A stretch of DNA of 37,827 bases. It comes from Chlorobiales bacterium. GTDB lineage: Bacteria; Bacteroidota; Chlorobiia; Chlorobiales; JACMJS01. A program made the position numbers and the translations under genes. The notes beneath the pieces were generated by a model that was given only the letters and a program-made list of their open reading frames with translations, was not told where the DNA came from and did no database searches. Shown here in pieces: positions 9,170 to 17,160 of the stretch. Each line of letters starts with the position of its first letter. Positions within the stretch are counted from its first letter, which is position 1. The stretch is taken from assembly GCA_014380515.1 (NCBI GenBank), contig JACMJS010000306.1, positions 1 through 37,827 of the forward strand, read 5' to 3'.

Positions 9170-9177
9170 CAAACATA
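9170..9177 (-). promoter_or_regulatory. Candidate -7 box for the glycosyltransferase operon
   Basis: On the minus strand this reads TATGTTTG, a full match to TAnnTTTG. Transcription would begin near 9163, giving a leader of about 55 nt to the ATG at 9107. No good -33 TTTG was found upstream. Confidence 0.45.
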
Positions 9178-9220
9178 ACTTTTCACCACCGCTTTTTCAC
9201 CCTCGGTATGAGCCGCCTCA

Positions 9221-9255
9221 AAAGTTTCTGAAAGTGATTGAAAGTTTCTGAAAGT
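9221..9255. repeat. Helically phased AAAGT repeats between divergent promoters
   Basis: AAAGT occurs four times at exact 10-bp steps (9221, 9231, 9241, 9251). The 15-mer AAAGTTTCTGAAAGT is repeated perfectly at 9221-9235 and 9241-9255, and each copy contains the palindrome TTTCTGAAA. It lies between the divergent -7 boxes at 9170 and 9268 and overlaps the -33 region of the rightward one, as expected of an operator for a protein that binds one face of the helix. Confidence 0.65.
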
Positions 9256-9275
9256 CATTTTTCCGGTTATCTTTG
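9245..9275 (+). promoter_or_regulatory. Candidate promoter for the mltD-like gene
   Basis: TATCTTTG at 9268-9275 matches TAnnTTTG. TTTC at 9245-9248, 19 bases upstream, is one mismatch from the -33 TTTG and lies inside the AAAGT repeats. The predicted leader is about 130 nt. In the 305-bp gap between 9107 and 9413 I see only the two promoters and the repeat block. Confidence 0.5.
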
Positions 9276-9412
9276 CAAGCCCGCACCTGCACGGCGTTTG
9301 CAGCGATGGCGGGATAACGATTGAACATCTACCAACTACAGCGACCTAATTTTTTCAACGCACAGGCAACGCCATCATTTCACCGCCGCCTGCTGCAAAA
9401 AACTTGATCTCG

Positions 9413-11161
9413 ATGCGCTATATCATCTGGCCTTCTCAAAGGCCACACACTTTCTTCTTGCCCCGCCATACTTTACTTGCCGCCACCGTTCTCATCACCG
9501 CTTCCCTGCTCTCCGGCTGCACTTCGGCACAGCGCACTTTATCCGCACCTCCGGCGCAAAGCGTTTCCGCCGCACCCGCAGCGATGGTCGATACTTTAGG
9601 ACTAGGGCAACCTGAATCGGCGGACGCCTCGAAAGCCAAACAGAAAATCGCCAAAACGGATAGCCTCCGAGACAAAGCCTTGCGGATTTCTTCCGATGCC
9701 ACCCGCCAGAAAGTCAGCAGCATCAACCGGCTCTATGCTTCCGCTACGAAACATATCAGCGCGATCAATATGCCCGCGTCCGATAGTTCCCGCGCGTTCG
9801 CCGAAGAAGATTTGGAAAAAGCCATCGATCTCATTTCGGAACTGATCGAGAAAACGGAACTCGGTGAAGACAGTTCGTTTCGCACGCTCGCGCAAAATGT
9901 GATTGAGACGTACGATACCCATATTCAAAAAATTGATGCGTTGGATAGCGATAGTCCCGCCCTCGCTGTCAGGGAGCGGCTTTTCGGCGATGCGAGTAAA
10001 ATCGTCGTCGATGAAAATGCGTTCAAAGGTATCGCGGTTCCCAAAACGCAAATCCCGCTTGAACTCAACAAGCAGGTCGAACAGTATATCACTTACTACA
10101 GCACCCGCGCCCGCGGCATCTTTCAGCGTTACTTAGACCGCTCGGAAATTTATTTCCCGACGCTAGAGAAAATCTTGGCCGAAGAGCAAATGCCGCCCGA
10201 AATGATTTACCTCTGCATTCTTGAAAGCGGCGTCAATCCTGCGGCCCGCAGCCGCGCCAATGCGTTGGGCATGTGGCAGTTCATGCGCGCCACCGGACGC
10301 TACTACGGCCTTGCTGGAAACCAATGGTTCGATGAGCGTCAGGATATTTTCAAAGCCACCCGCAGCTCGATGCGCCACCTCAAAGACCTCTACAAAACTT
10401 ACGGCGATTGGTACTTGGTGCTGGCTGCTTACAACAGCGGCGGCGGACGCGTCAACCGCGCGGTGCGCAAGTCAGGCACCAAAGATTTCTGGCAGATGTC
10501 CAAACACTTCCGCCGTGAGACGAATGAATACGTGCCGCGGTATATCGCCGTCGCCATCATTGCGATGTCGCCGGAAAAGTTCGGATTCGCGCCGCTGAAG
10601 ATGCGTCAGCCGATTACATGCGCGGAAGTCCCGATGCCCGCCTCCGTTTCCCTGCCGACGATTGCCCGTTACACCGGCCTCAACCTCGACACGCTGCGAT
10701 TTCTCAATCCCGAGTTGATTAAAGACATGACGCCGCCCGCCTACCGAGGCTACAAACTCCGCGTGCCGACGGACAAAGGCGAGGAAGTGGCGGCGCGGTT
10801 GGATTCGATTCCATTATCGGAACGGCAGCATTTTCTGGCGCACAAAGTTCGCAAAGGCGACGGCCTGACATCGATTGCGGCGAAGTATCGAACTTCCGTG
10901 CCGATGATTGTGGCGGTGAATGATCTCAAAGCGCGCACCGCACCCGTTGGCCGCGTCCTGATGATCCCGACCTCGCCCGAACAGGCCGCCGTTGCAACCT
11001 ACACGATGCGCGAACTTTCGGACGAAAACCAAGAGAAGCGCGGACGGCGCTCCCGCCGCTACCGCCGCTCGAAACGCAAATCCAAACATGGCAAAGCGGA
11101 CAAATCGAAAAAAGTCAAACTCGCTTCCGCCGCCCGTCCCGCGGCCTCCGGCACGCACTAA
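9413..11161 (+). CDS. MltD-like lytic transglycosylase lipoprotein with LysM
   Basis: A 582-residue protein. A lipoprotein signal ends in LLSGC with Cys36 as the likely lipidated residue. The SLT (GH23) domain covers about 235-400: the catalytic Glu271 lies in CILESGVNP, followed by ALGMWQFM and the AYNSGGGRVNRAV segment. A LysM-like region lies near 410-460 (PTIARYTGLNLDTLRFLNP), and a clearer LysM at about 475-520 (HKVRKGDGLTSIAAKY). The C-terminus is a very basic tail rich in R, K and S. It should cleave the glycan strands of peptidoglycan from the outer-membrane inner leaflet, forming 1,6-anhydromuropeptides. The ATG at 9413 is preferred over a TTG three codons upstream; no Shine-Dalgarno is visible. 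It is transcribed divergently from the glycosyltransferase. Confidence 0.9.
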   Translation: MRYIIWPSQRPHTFFLPRHTLLAATVLITASLLSGCTSAQRTLSAPPAQSVSAAPAAMVDTLGLGQPESADASKAKQKIAKTDSLRDKALRISSDATRQKVSSINRLYASATKHISAINMPASDSSRAFAEEDLEKAIDLISELIEKTELGEDSSFRTLAQNVIETYDTHIQKIDALDSDSPALAVRERLFGDASKIVVDENAFKGIAVPKTQIPLELNKQVEQYITYYSTRARGIFQRYLDRSEIYFPTLEKILAEEQMPPEMIYLCILESGVNPAARSRANALGMWQFMRATGRYYGLAGNQWFDERQDIFKATRSSMRHLKDLYKTYGDWYLVLAAYNSGGGRVNRAVRKSGTKDFWQMSKHFRRETNEYVPRYIAVAIIAMSPEKFGFAPLKMRQPITCAEVPMPASVSLPTIARYTGLNLDTLRFLNPELIKDMTPPAYRGYKLRVPTDKGEEVAARLDSIPLSERQHFLAHKVRKGDGLTSIAAKYRTSVPMIVAVNDLKARTAPVGRVLMIPTSPEQAAVATYTMRELSDENQEKRGRRSRRYRRSKRKSKHGKADKSKKVKLASAARPAASGTH

Positions 11162-11470
11162 AAAATTGCGGATTGCCAGTTGCCAAAATTGCGAAGTGCG
11201 GACTGCGAATTCTGCAATCCCTAATTCACACTTCGGGCCGTGTATTAAACATATGTTTTTATCTTCGGTGTCATTCTGAGTGTAGCGAAGAATCTGCATT
11301 TAATTCGAAGACGAATGCAGATTCTTCACTGCGTTTGTACTTCGTTCAGAATGACAAAACACAACTTGATACACGACCACACTTCGTCATTCTGCAATTT
11401 TTTGTGCCTTTTTTATTCGGGAATTTCGTCTCACATTCGTTTGAGGTTTTGAAGTTTCCATCGGCCTGTT
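11162..11470. other. 309-bp intergenic region between the mltD-like and sprE-like genes
   Basis: It holds the long inverted repeat at 11269-11356 and, just before it, TATCTTCG at 11260-11267, one mismatch from the TAnnTTTG promoter box and a possible start for the sprE-like gene. A partial copy of the repeat end (CGTCATTCTG) recurs near 11386. No ORF or RNA gene is convincing here. Confidence 0.5.
11269..11356. repeat. Imperfect inverted repeat with TGTCATTCTGA ends (MITE/REP-like)
   Basis: The left arm begins TGTCATTCTGAGTGTAGCGA and continues through AGAATCTGCATT (to 11300). The right arm runs from AATGCAGATTCTTC (11314) to TCAGAATGACA (11356). The arms pair over about 30 bases, with a small insertion in the right arm and a loop of about 13 bases. 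It has no coding capacity. Elements with the core CATTCTGAGxGxAGCGAAGAATCT are familiar as intergenic repeats in many bacterial genomes. Confidence 0.8.
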
Positions 11471-13876
11471 ATGATCATTTCCGTGTTGCATCATTTTTTT
11501 TCCCATCGCCCGCTGCGCCGCGTCCTGCAAGGCATCGCCGTGATGATGCTCTTGACGCTTTCCGCCTGCGCGACGAGCGACGCCGGTTTTTTCGGCAAGG
11601 CGTATCATAATTTCACCGCGTATTTTAATTCCTACTACAACGCTCAGATTGAGTTCGACCGCGGCGTGAAAGCCATTGCGGCTTCGCAGCTCTACGGACG
11701 CACGTCGGTGCTCGGTATTTTCCCATCGATTGAAACCGCGGCTTCCGGCAAAGCAAATTTTGATTTGGTCATCAAAAAAACGGCGGATATTCTCAAAGCC
11801 CATCCGCAATCCGACATCGCCGACGACGCCCTGCTGCTGCTCGGCAAAGCCTACTATTACAACCGCGAGTTCCCGCTCGCCGAACGCAAGTTTCAGGAAA
11901 TTATTTCCAACTATCCCGATGGCGACCGGCTCGGTGAAGCCACTTTTTGGTATGGCCGCACGCTCGCCCAACAGCAAAGCCTTGCCGAAGCCCGCGAAGT
12001 TTTAGGCCGTGTGATCGCATCCTCCAAATCGGACAACGAGTCAAAATCGGACGCGCATTTTGCGCTGGCGGAACTGGCCATTCGCGCCGAGGAATACGCC
12101 GTCGCGGTAACGCAAATTCAGTTGGGGTTGCCGCTCACCTCAGACCGCGATCTCAAAGGCCGCGCCGCCTTCACGCTCGCCCGCATCTATGATTTGCTCG
12201 GCAATTACATCAATGCTGAAAAAACGTATCAGCAAGTCCTTGATCTCGATCCGCGCTACGAACTTCGATACGCCTCGCAAATCAATTACGCCGTCGACTT
12301 GCGCGAGCAAGGCCGCATCGATCAAAGCATCACGTATTTAAAAACGCTGCTCGCCGACGGCAAAAACATCGACCGCTTCGCCGAGATTCGTTATGAACTT
12401 TCGCTGTGCTACGAACGCCAAGATCGCATCGGACAAGCGATTGATCTTTACATCGAAATCATCCGCAAGCATCCGCGCACCGAACAATCGGCGCGAAGTT
12501 TTTACCGGCTCGGCACGATTCGTCAGGAAGTGAGTTTGGATTATGCCGGAGCGAAAGCGTTCTACGATAGCGCGCGCACCGAATACGCACAAGGCGAATT
12601 GGGCGCACTCTTTACAAAGTCGGCGGCGACAATGGAACGCATTCTCGACTTGCGTTACACGGTCTCGAACTTAGATAGCGTCATCGGTTTGGGTATTCGC
12701 ACGGATGTGCGTTCCGACACCGCCAAGCGCGTGGAAGTCGACAGTGTGCAATCTGCGGCTGAAAGCAATGTGCTCGTCCGCCGCACGCGAAAAGATTACC
12801 GCCGCAGTGTATTCTACGCGCTCGGCGGTACGGATGCGTTCAGCGAAACGACTGTGAAAGTCGTAACCGCTCAAGCGCGGCGCAGCTTTCCCGTCGCCCG
12901 CGATACGCTATCCTTCGTGGCGTATCAAAAGGAACTGATCGATAAAAAATTTGCGACGGGAAATTTTTATCACATCACGCTGCCGATTGAAGATTCCGCC
13001 GCTCTGTGGTATGAGCGAACGCTCGTCGAAATTCAGGCACGCCAACAGAGCGGCATCGATTCCAGTTTTCTCAGCAGCACGATGGAACTGACGCTGTTCT
13101 CGCTCGCCGACGTCTATCGTACGGAAAAGCAGGACGCGAAAGTGGATTCGCTCTACCGGCTGCTGTTGCAAGCTTATCCGGCGGGGCGTTATGTGAACCG
13201 GGTGCGGGCATATTACAACTTGCCGCCGCTCCGCACCGAAGATCGTGAGCCGGATAAACGGCTTTATCTCGAGGGACATGCGTTGATCTCCGGCAAGAAG
13301 TCGGAAGAAGCCGTCAAGCGGTTTGCAGAGTTGCTCGCACTCTATCCGCGTTCGCCGCTCGCCCCGAAAGCATTGCTCAGCCTCGGCTATGTGTATGAAA
13401 GCGTGCCCAACCGCTCCGATTCCGCAGTGGCTATTTACAAGCGGCTCAATGCCGCGTTTCCGAAATCGCCCGAAGCCGCATCGATTTCCGAGAAGATGGT
13501 TCAGATCGGTTTGTTCGAACGCCGCGCGAAAGCCGTTGCCGATTCCATCCGTTCGGATTCACTGGCGCGAGTGCCGAAACCAACGGCGGCGGATTCATTG
13601 AAGAATCTCAAGACAGTGAAACCAGATATGAAAGATTTGAAATCGCGTTCGAAACTTTCCGGAGCAACCGGGGATTCAGCCAAAGTGGCCGGACAAAGTT
13701 CGAAGGGTTCGAAGTCATCGCCGTCATCCGTGAAAGATTCGGCGCAGGCCGTGCCGCCGCGTCCGGCAACGGATTCCGCCGCATCGCCGAACGTACCTCC
13801 GAATGCGCAACCCAGTGTCCAACCGAAGAGGCCGCCGCGAAAATCGTTGAACGATTCACTTGATGTTGACAAGTAA
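11471..13876 (+). CDS. SprE/PorW-like TPR lipoprotein (probable type IX secretion accessory)
   Basis: An 801-residue lipoprotein with lipobox LLTLSAC near residue 33. Right after it comes FGKAYHNFTAYFNSYYNAQ, the N-terminal hallmark of the SprE/PorW group (family pattern 'NxTAxYNxYYNAxxxF'). TPR repeats run from about 95 to 370 and again near 545-680. The last 100 residues are low complexity (S, K, P, D). SprE in Flavobacterium and PorW in Porphyromonas are outer-membrane lipoproteins needed for gliding or type IX secretion. Relatives also occur in lineages where that link is unproven, so function here is by family only. No other type IX genes are in the window. The start is the first ATG, which gives a proper signal peptide. 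pyrK follows 15 bp later. Confidence 0.8.
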   Translation: MIISVLHHFFSHRPLRRVLQGIAVMMLLTLSACATSDAGFFGKAYHNFTAYFNSYYNAQIEFDRGVKAIAASQLYGRTSVLGIFPSIETAASGKANFDLVIKKTADILKAHPQSDIADDALLLLGKAYYYNREFPLAERKFQEIISNYPDGDRLGEATFWYGRTLAQQQSLAEAREVLGRVIASSKSDNESKSDAHFALAELAIRAEEYAVAVTQIQLGLPLTSDRDLKGRAAFTLARIYDLLGNYINAEKTYQQVLDLDPRYELRYASQINYAVDLREQGRIDQSITYLKTLLADGKNIDRFAEIRYELSLCYERQDRIGQAIDLYIEIIRKHPRTEQSARSFYRLGTIRQEVSLDYAGAKAFYDSARTEYAQGELGALFTKSAATMERILDLRYTVSNLDSVIGLGIRTDVRSDTAKRVEVDSVQSAAESNVLVRRTRKDYRRSVFYALGGTDAFSETTVKVVTAQARRSFPVARDTLSFVAYQKELIDKKFATGNFYHITLPIEDSAALWYERTLVEIQARQQSGIDSSFLSSTMELTLFSLADVYRTEKQDAKVDSLYRLLLQAYPAGRYVNRVRAYYNLPPLRTEDREPDKRLYLEGHALISGKKSEEAVKRFAELLALYPRSPLAPKALLSLGYVYESVPNRSDSAVAIYKRLNAAFPKSPEAASISEKMVQIGLFERRAKAVADSIRSDSLARVPKPTAADSLKNLKTVKPDMKDLKSRSKLSGATGDSAKVAGQSSKGSKSSPSSVKDSAQAVPPRPATDSAASPNVPPNAQPSVQPKRPPRKSLNDSLDVDK

Positions 13877-13891
13877 CTGTAGAAAATATCC

Positions 13892-14686
13892 ATGACGATG
13901 CAACCGCTTTACGACTTGCCTTTGACGGTCGTTGAAAATATCCGCTTGACTTCCGTAACCAACGTGCTGGTGCTGGACGCGCCGGTGATCGCGCCGGTAA
14001 TTCGGTCGGGACAGTTCGTCAATGTTAAAGTCAATGGCTTTCATCAACCGCTGCTGCGGCGTCCGCTCAGTGTTCACCGCGTGGTTGGCTCACAGATCGA
14101 AATAATGATTCGGATCGTCGGCATCGGTACGCAAATTCTTTACGATGCGCCGGTCGGGACGGCGTTGCAAACGCTCGCGCCGCTCGGCAATACGTTCGGC
14201 TACAACCGCGATGATTTCGATACGGCGTTGCTTGTTTCCGGCGGCATCGGCGTCGCTCCGATGGCGATGCTGGAGGAAACCCTTTTGAAGCGCGGCAAAA
14301 AAGTTGTGAACTTTATCGGCGCTCGCTCCGCACCGGACGTCATCACGCGCGGGCTGACAAACATTCATGCGGCGACGGACGATGGCTCGCTGGGATTCAA
14401 AGGCAACATCGTCCGGTTGCTCGCCGAGGAACTGCCGCAGTTCAACGGCGAACGGCTGCGCGTCTTTTCATGCGGACCGAACCGGATGCTGGAATCACTC
14501 GCGCAGTTTTGCAATGAGCGCGGGCTGCCCTGTGAAGTGTCGATTGAATCGATCATGGGTTGCGGCATCGGCATTTGTTACGGCTGTCCGGTGCGGGTGC
14601 GCGGTGAAGACGGCCTTGCGCACAATCAACTGCTTTGTCAATACGGCAGCGTGATCGATGCGAAAGAAATTATGTTCGAGGTTTGA
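13892..14686 (+). CDS. pyrK: Dihydroorotate dehydrogenase B electron-transfer subunit
   Basis: A 264-residue protein, normal for PyrK. The FAD-binding region contains QPLLRRPLSVH (residues 52-62). The NAD-binding half has SGGIGVAPM (116-124) and FSCGPNRML. The C-terminal 2Fe-2S site has Cys224, Cys229, Cys232 and Cys249 in the order MGCGIGICYGCPV...LLCQYG, the expected C-x4-C-x2-C-x16-C spacing. With PyrD (type 1B) it passes electrons from dihydroorotate oxidation through FMN, FeS and FAD to NAD+ in pyrimidine synthesis. The pyrD partner is not in this window. It is probably co-transcribed with the sprE-like gene, and a hairpin and a terminator follow it. Confidence 0.92.
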   Translation: MTMQPLYDLPLTVVENIRLTSVTNVLVLDAPVIAPVIRSGQFVNVKVNGFHQPLLRRPLSVHRVVGSQIEIMIRIVGIGTQILYDAPVGTALQTLAPLGNTFGYNRDDFDTALLVSGGIGVAPMAMLEETLLKRGKKVVNFIGARSAPDVITRGLTNIHAATDDGSLGFKGNIVRLLAEELPQFNGERLRVFSCGPNRMLESLAQFCNERGLPCEVSIESIMGCGIGICYGCPVRVRGEDGLAHNQLLCQYGSVIDAKEIMFEV

Positions 14687-14706
14687 TTGATTGTCGAATT
14701 GCCCTG

Positions 14707-14734
14707 TGTCATTCCTGACTTCGCAGGAATGACA
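14707..14734. repeat. Short perfect inverted repeat, TGTCATTCCTG arms
   Basis: The 11-bp arms TGTCATTCCTG (14707-14717) and CAGGAATGACA (14724-14734) pair perfectly around a 6-base loop. The ends match those of the 11269 element, so it may be a minimal member of the same family. It lies 21 bp after pyrK. Confidence 0.7.
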
Positions 14735-14764
14735 TGAACAACATGTAAAAGAGGTGGCCACAAT

Positions 14765-14798
14765 AAAAAAGCCGGAACACATTGTCCGGCTTTTTTTT
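14765..14798. terminator. Bidirectional rho-independent terminator
   Basis: A run of six A, then the stem GCCGGA/TCCGGC (14771-14776 and 14785-14790) with an 8-base loop, then eight T. The A and T runs extend the stem, and it would work in both directions for the convergent pyrK and fadL-like genes. Confidence 0.85.
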
Positions 14799-14818
14799 AT
14801 TTCAGTTCGTGCGGCTTC

Positions 14819-16306
14819 TCAGAAGCGGAAACTGGCGGTAACGACGACGTTGGTGGCCTTCACGCTTTCCGTAATCACGTCTGCGGTCGGATACGGACGC
14901 GACTCCAGAATTTGCGTGGTATAAAGATAGGCGACATCGATGGCGAAAGTTTTTCGGAAGAGCAATCCGGCACCGAGCGACAATGTTTTCCGCGCGTCGT
15001 TCAAATCCGTCCGCACCGAAGGCGTTGCGGAAGGCGCGGCGAGTTTAAATTTGTACGGTGAATTTTCAATGCTGTATCCCGCCCGAAGCCGCACCGGCGT
15101 TGCAGGTACACGCAGCTCGCCGCCGACCGCAAAATCCAGCGTCTGTTGAAAATCACTTTTGAAAAGGGCATTGACATCCGAAAGTTCCGAAGTGATGTAG
15201 CGTTGCTGCGTCCAATCCTTGAATGTAACATTGCCGGAAAGCGTCAGGAATAAAAACTCGTAGGAAAGGCCGCCGCTGAAAACGAAAGGCGTGGTGAGTT
15301 CATACTCGAATTCGCCGTCGTAGAAATTATTACTTGCATCGGTCGAGGAATCCGAAGTGCTGAACGATACGCCAAGCGACGAACTATATCTGTCTTTGAG
15401 CCGGAAGTAGGTCGGCGTCTCGACCGTCAGGCCGAAGCGCCATGCGTCGTCCAAGCGGTAGAGTAAACCGGCTTTGAGGTTGAAGCCGTTCACATCGCTT
15501 TCAATATCGTCTTTGAGCGTGAAGCTATTGAAGTTTGCATACACATTGCTGACGTCCTGTTCGCTGTAAGTGCGTGCGTAGGAGTAACGACCATTGATAA
15601 AGTTAAGCGTGGCGCCGAGAAACAAACTCGGTGCGGCCTCGAGTGCACCGGAGAGCACGAATGAATTCGTGCCGCCGTCCTCAAGCAGCTTCGATTGCTG
15701 TTGCACGTTGCCGGTGATGCGCGGGTCGATGTATCGAGGATTTGTACCGCCGTCTTCATTGAGCAGGAAAGCGTTGTAGGCAAGCGAGCCGTAATCCTGC
15801 AGGATAATTCCGTCGCTGCCGAACTGCGGTGTGAACTTTTGAAAGTAAGTATTGATGCTTCCCGACGAATTGAACGCATCGATATTCTGCGCGGTGTTGA
15901 AATTTTGCGAGCGGTTGTATCCGAAGGCGAAGACCAAACTGCCGCGGTAGGTCGGTACGGGCAAAACGAGGCCGAGACTGTTGAGCGCGGTTACAGGATT
16001 ATCGGCGGTAACCGTTTTGCCGAGGTAGGTCGCGTCCGAACCGGCGTTGAGGAAATTAAATCCGGCGTTGAACTCCAAGCGGCGCATCTGCGCAAGACCC
16101 GCCGGATTAAAAAAGACGGCGGAGTAGTCATCGGCGACGGCGGTATAAGCACCGCCCATCGCAAGAGCGCGAGCCGTGATGCCTTGTCCCTGCGTGCTGT
16201 AGCGAGTTGCATCCACTTCCGATTGGGCGCGGGCGGATTGCGGAATGATATTTTGGATCAATAAAAAAAAGAGCAGCAGTGAAATGGGGAAAGCAGATTT
16301 AATCAT
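14819..16306 (-). CDS. OmpP1/FadL/TodX-family outer membrane transport protein
   Basis: A 495-residue protein. An N-terminal signal peptide (FPISLLLFFLLIQ, cut near SARAQ) is followed by ARALAMGGAYTAVADDYSAV and FFNPAGLAQM, the N-terminal hatch signature of the FadL/OmpP1 family. The rest has alternating aromatic strands typical of a 14-stranded barrel, for example SLVFAFGYNRSQNF and LRAGYSIENSPY. The last residue is Phe, as expected for BAM-recognised porins. FadL-type channels take up hydrophobic compounds such as fatty acids or aromatics; the substrate here cannot be told. It lies 74 bp downstream of the CxxCH lipoprotein gene on the same strand and may be the last gene of that unit, since the 14765 terminator follows it. 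Confidence 0.88.
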   Translation of the reverse strand: MIKSAFPISLLLFFLLIQNIIPQSARAQSEVDATRYSTQGQGITARALAMGGAYTAVADDYSAVFFNPAGLAQMRRLEFNAGFNFLNAGSDATYLGKTVTADNPVTALNSLGLVLPVPTYRGSLVFAFGYNRSQNFNTAQNIDAFNSSGSINTYFQKFTPQFGSDGIILQDYGSLAYNAFLLNEDGGTNPRYIDPRITGNVQQQSKLLEDGGTNSFVLSGALEAAPSLFLGATLNFINGRYSYARTYSEQDVSNVYANFNSFTLKDDIESDVNGFNLKAGLLYRLDDAWRFGLTVETPTYFRLKDRYSSSLGVSFSTSDSSTDASNNFYDGEFEYELTTPFVFSGGLSYEFLFLTLSGNVTFKDWTQQRYITSELSDVNALFKSDFQQTLDFAVGGELRVPATPVRLRAGYSIENSPYKFKLAAPSATPSVRTDLNDARKTLSLGAGLLFRKTFAIDVAYLYTTQILESRPYPTADVITESVKATNVVVTASFRF

Positions 16307-16380
16307 CGGAGAAATAATGGTTGCTAAAAGTTATGCGTGAGTTATGAATCGCGGATCGTTCGATGCTTCAAAAAAAATTT

Positions 16381-17145
16381 TCAGCGTGAGCGCGGTGAAC
16401 TGCGTTTTTCTTCGGTGTTCGTGTTACCGTTGTTGCCACTGTTTGTAGTCGTGCCGCTCGTGCTATCGCGCGAACGGGTTTCGCCGCCGCCCGATGTGCC
16501 GGTTGAAGATTCTTTTCGCGTTGTGCTTGAGCCGGTCGAACCGGATGATTCTGCCGGTCGTGCGGCAGGCGTTGCCGTGGTTGTGCTCGGCGTGCTTACG
16601 GGTGCCGGACTGTAGACGCCGGTGGCTGCGGGGTTTCTAAACGCGCCCATCCCGCGCCGAAAACTTTGCCGTGCGCGAACGCTGCCGTTCGCAGAGCCAG
16701 CGGAAGATAAATCAGGACCGCCGCCCGCTGCTGCACTGTTTGCACCGGTAGCGAGGCTGTAACCATCAAACCACCATGGATAGTAGTAGTAATAATCATA
16801 GTCCGAACCGGCGTAGTTTGAAAGTCCCTTGAACTCCGTCGCGGTTGCCGTGGCCACGCGGTCGTAACTCGTCGTGCGTTTTTCCGCCGCGCGGGCGTAG
16901 CCTTCGTATTTGTTCGCCATTTTCTCGTGGCAACTTTTGCAATCGGAGACGGGCGAGACTTCTTCGAACACAAATTTGCCCGTCGGTTCGTCGCGTACCT
17001 CGACCTCAGGATGATCGAGCACCGTGAAACTGCCGCAGCCGGATACAGCCACCGAGACGGCAAAGATGGCCGCCGATCCGATCATCACCGACAAATGTTT
17101 GAAGCCATATATCAATTTATTTTTCATATCAACTTTACGTTTCAT
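16381..17145 (-). CDS. Lipoprotein with a single CxxCH motif and a Ser/Thr-rich tail
   Basis: A 254-residue protein. The lipobox VAVSGC puts the lipidated residue at Cys37. Cys69-Lys-Ser-Cys72-His73 in SPVSDCKSCHEKM is a haem-c attachment motif. A Met75 or a later Met/His could be the sixth ligand, but the c-type domain is very short, so haem binding is unproven. A Tyr/Trp run (DYDYYYYYPWWFDGY, residues 116-130) follows, then about 110 residues of low complexity rich in S, T, G and R. I do not recognise the family. The start is 17145 or the ATG at 17127, which gives an equally good signal peptide. It begins 15 bp after the Gly/Tyr-rich lipoprotein gene, so the two are almost surely one operon. 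Confidence 0.75.
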   Translation of the reverse strand: MKRKVDMKNKLIYGFKHLSVMIGSAAIFAVSVAVSGCGSFTVLDHPEVEVRDEPTGKFVFEEVSPVSDCKSCHEKMANKYEGYARAAEKRTTSYDRVATATATEFKGLSNYAGSDYDYYYYYPWWFDGYSLATGANSAAAGGGPDLSSAGSANGSVRARQSFRRGMGAFRNPAATGVYSPAPVSTPSTTTATPAARPAESSGSTGSSTTRKESSTGTSGGGETRSRDSTSGTTTNSGNNGNTNTEEKRSSPRSR

Positions 17146-17160
17146 AAGTGCTTCGAGAGA

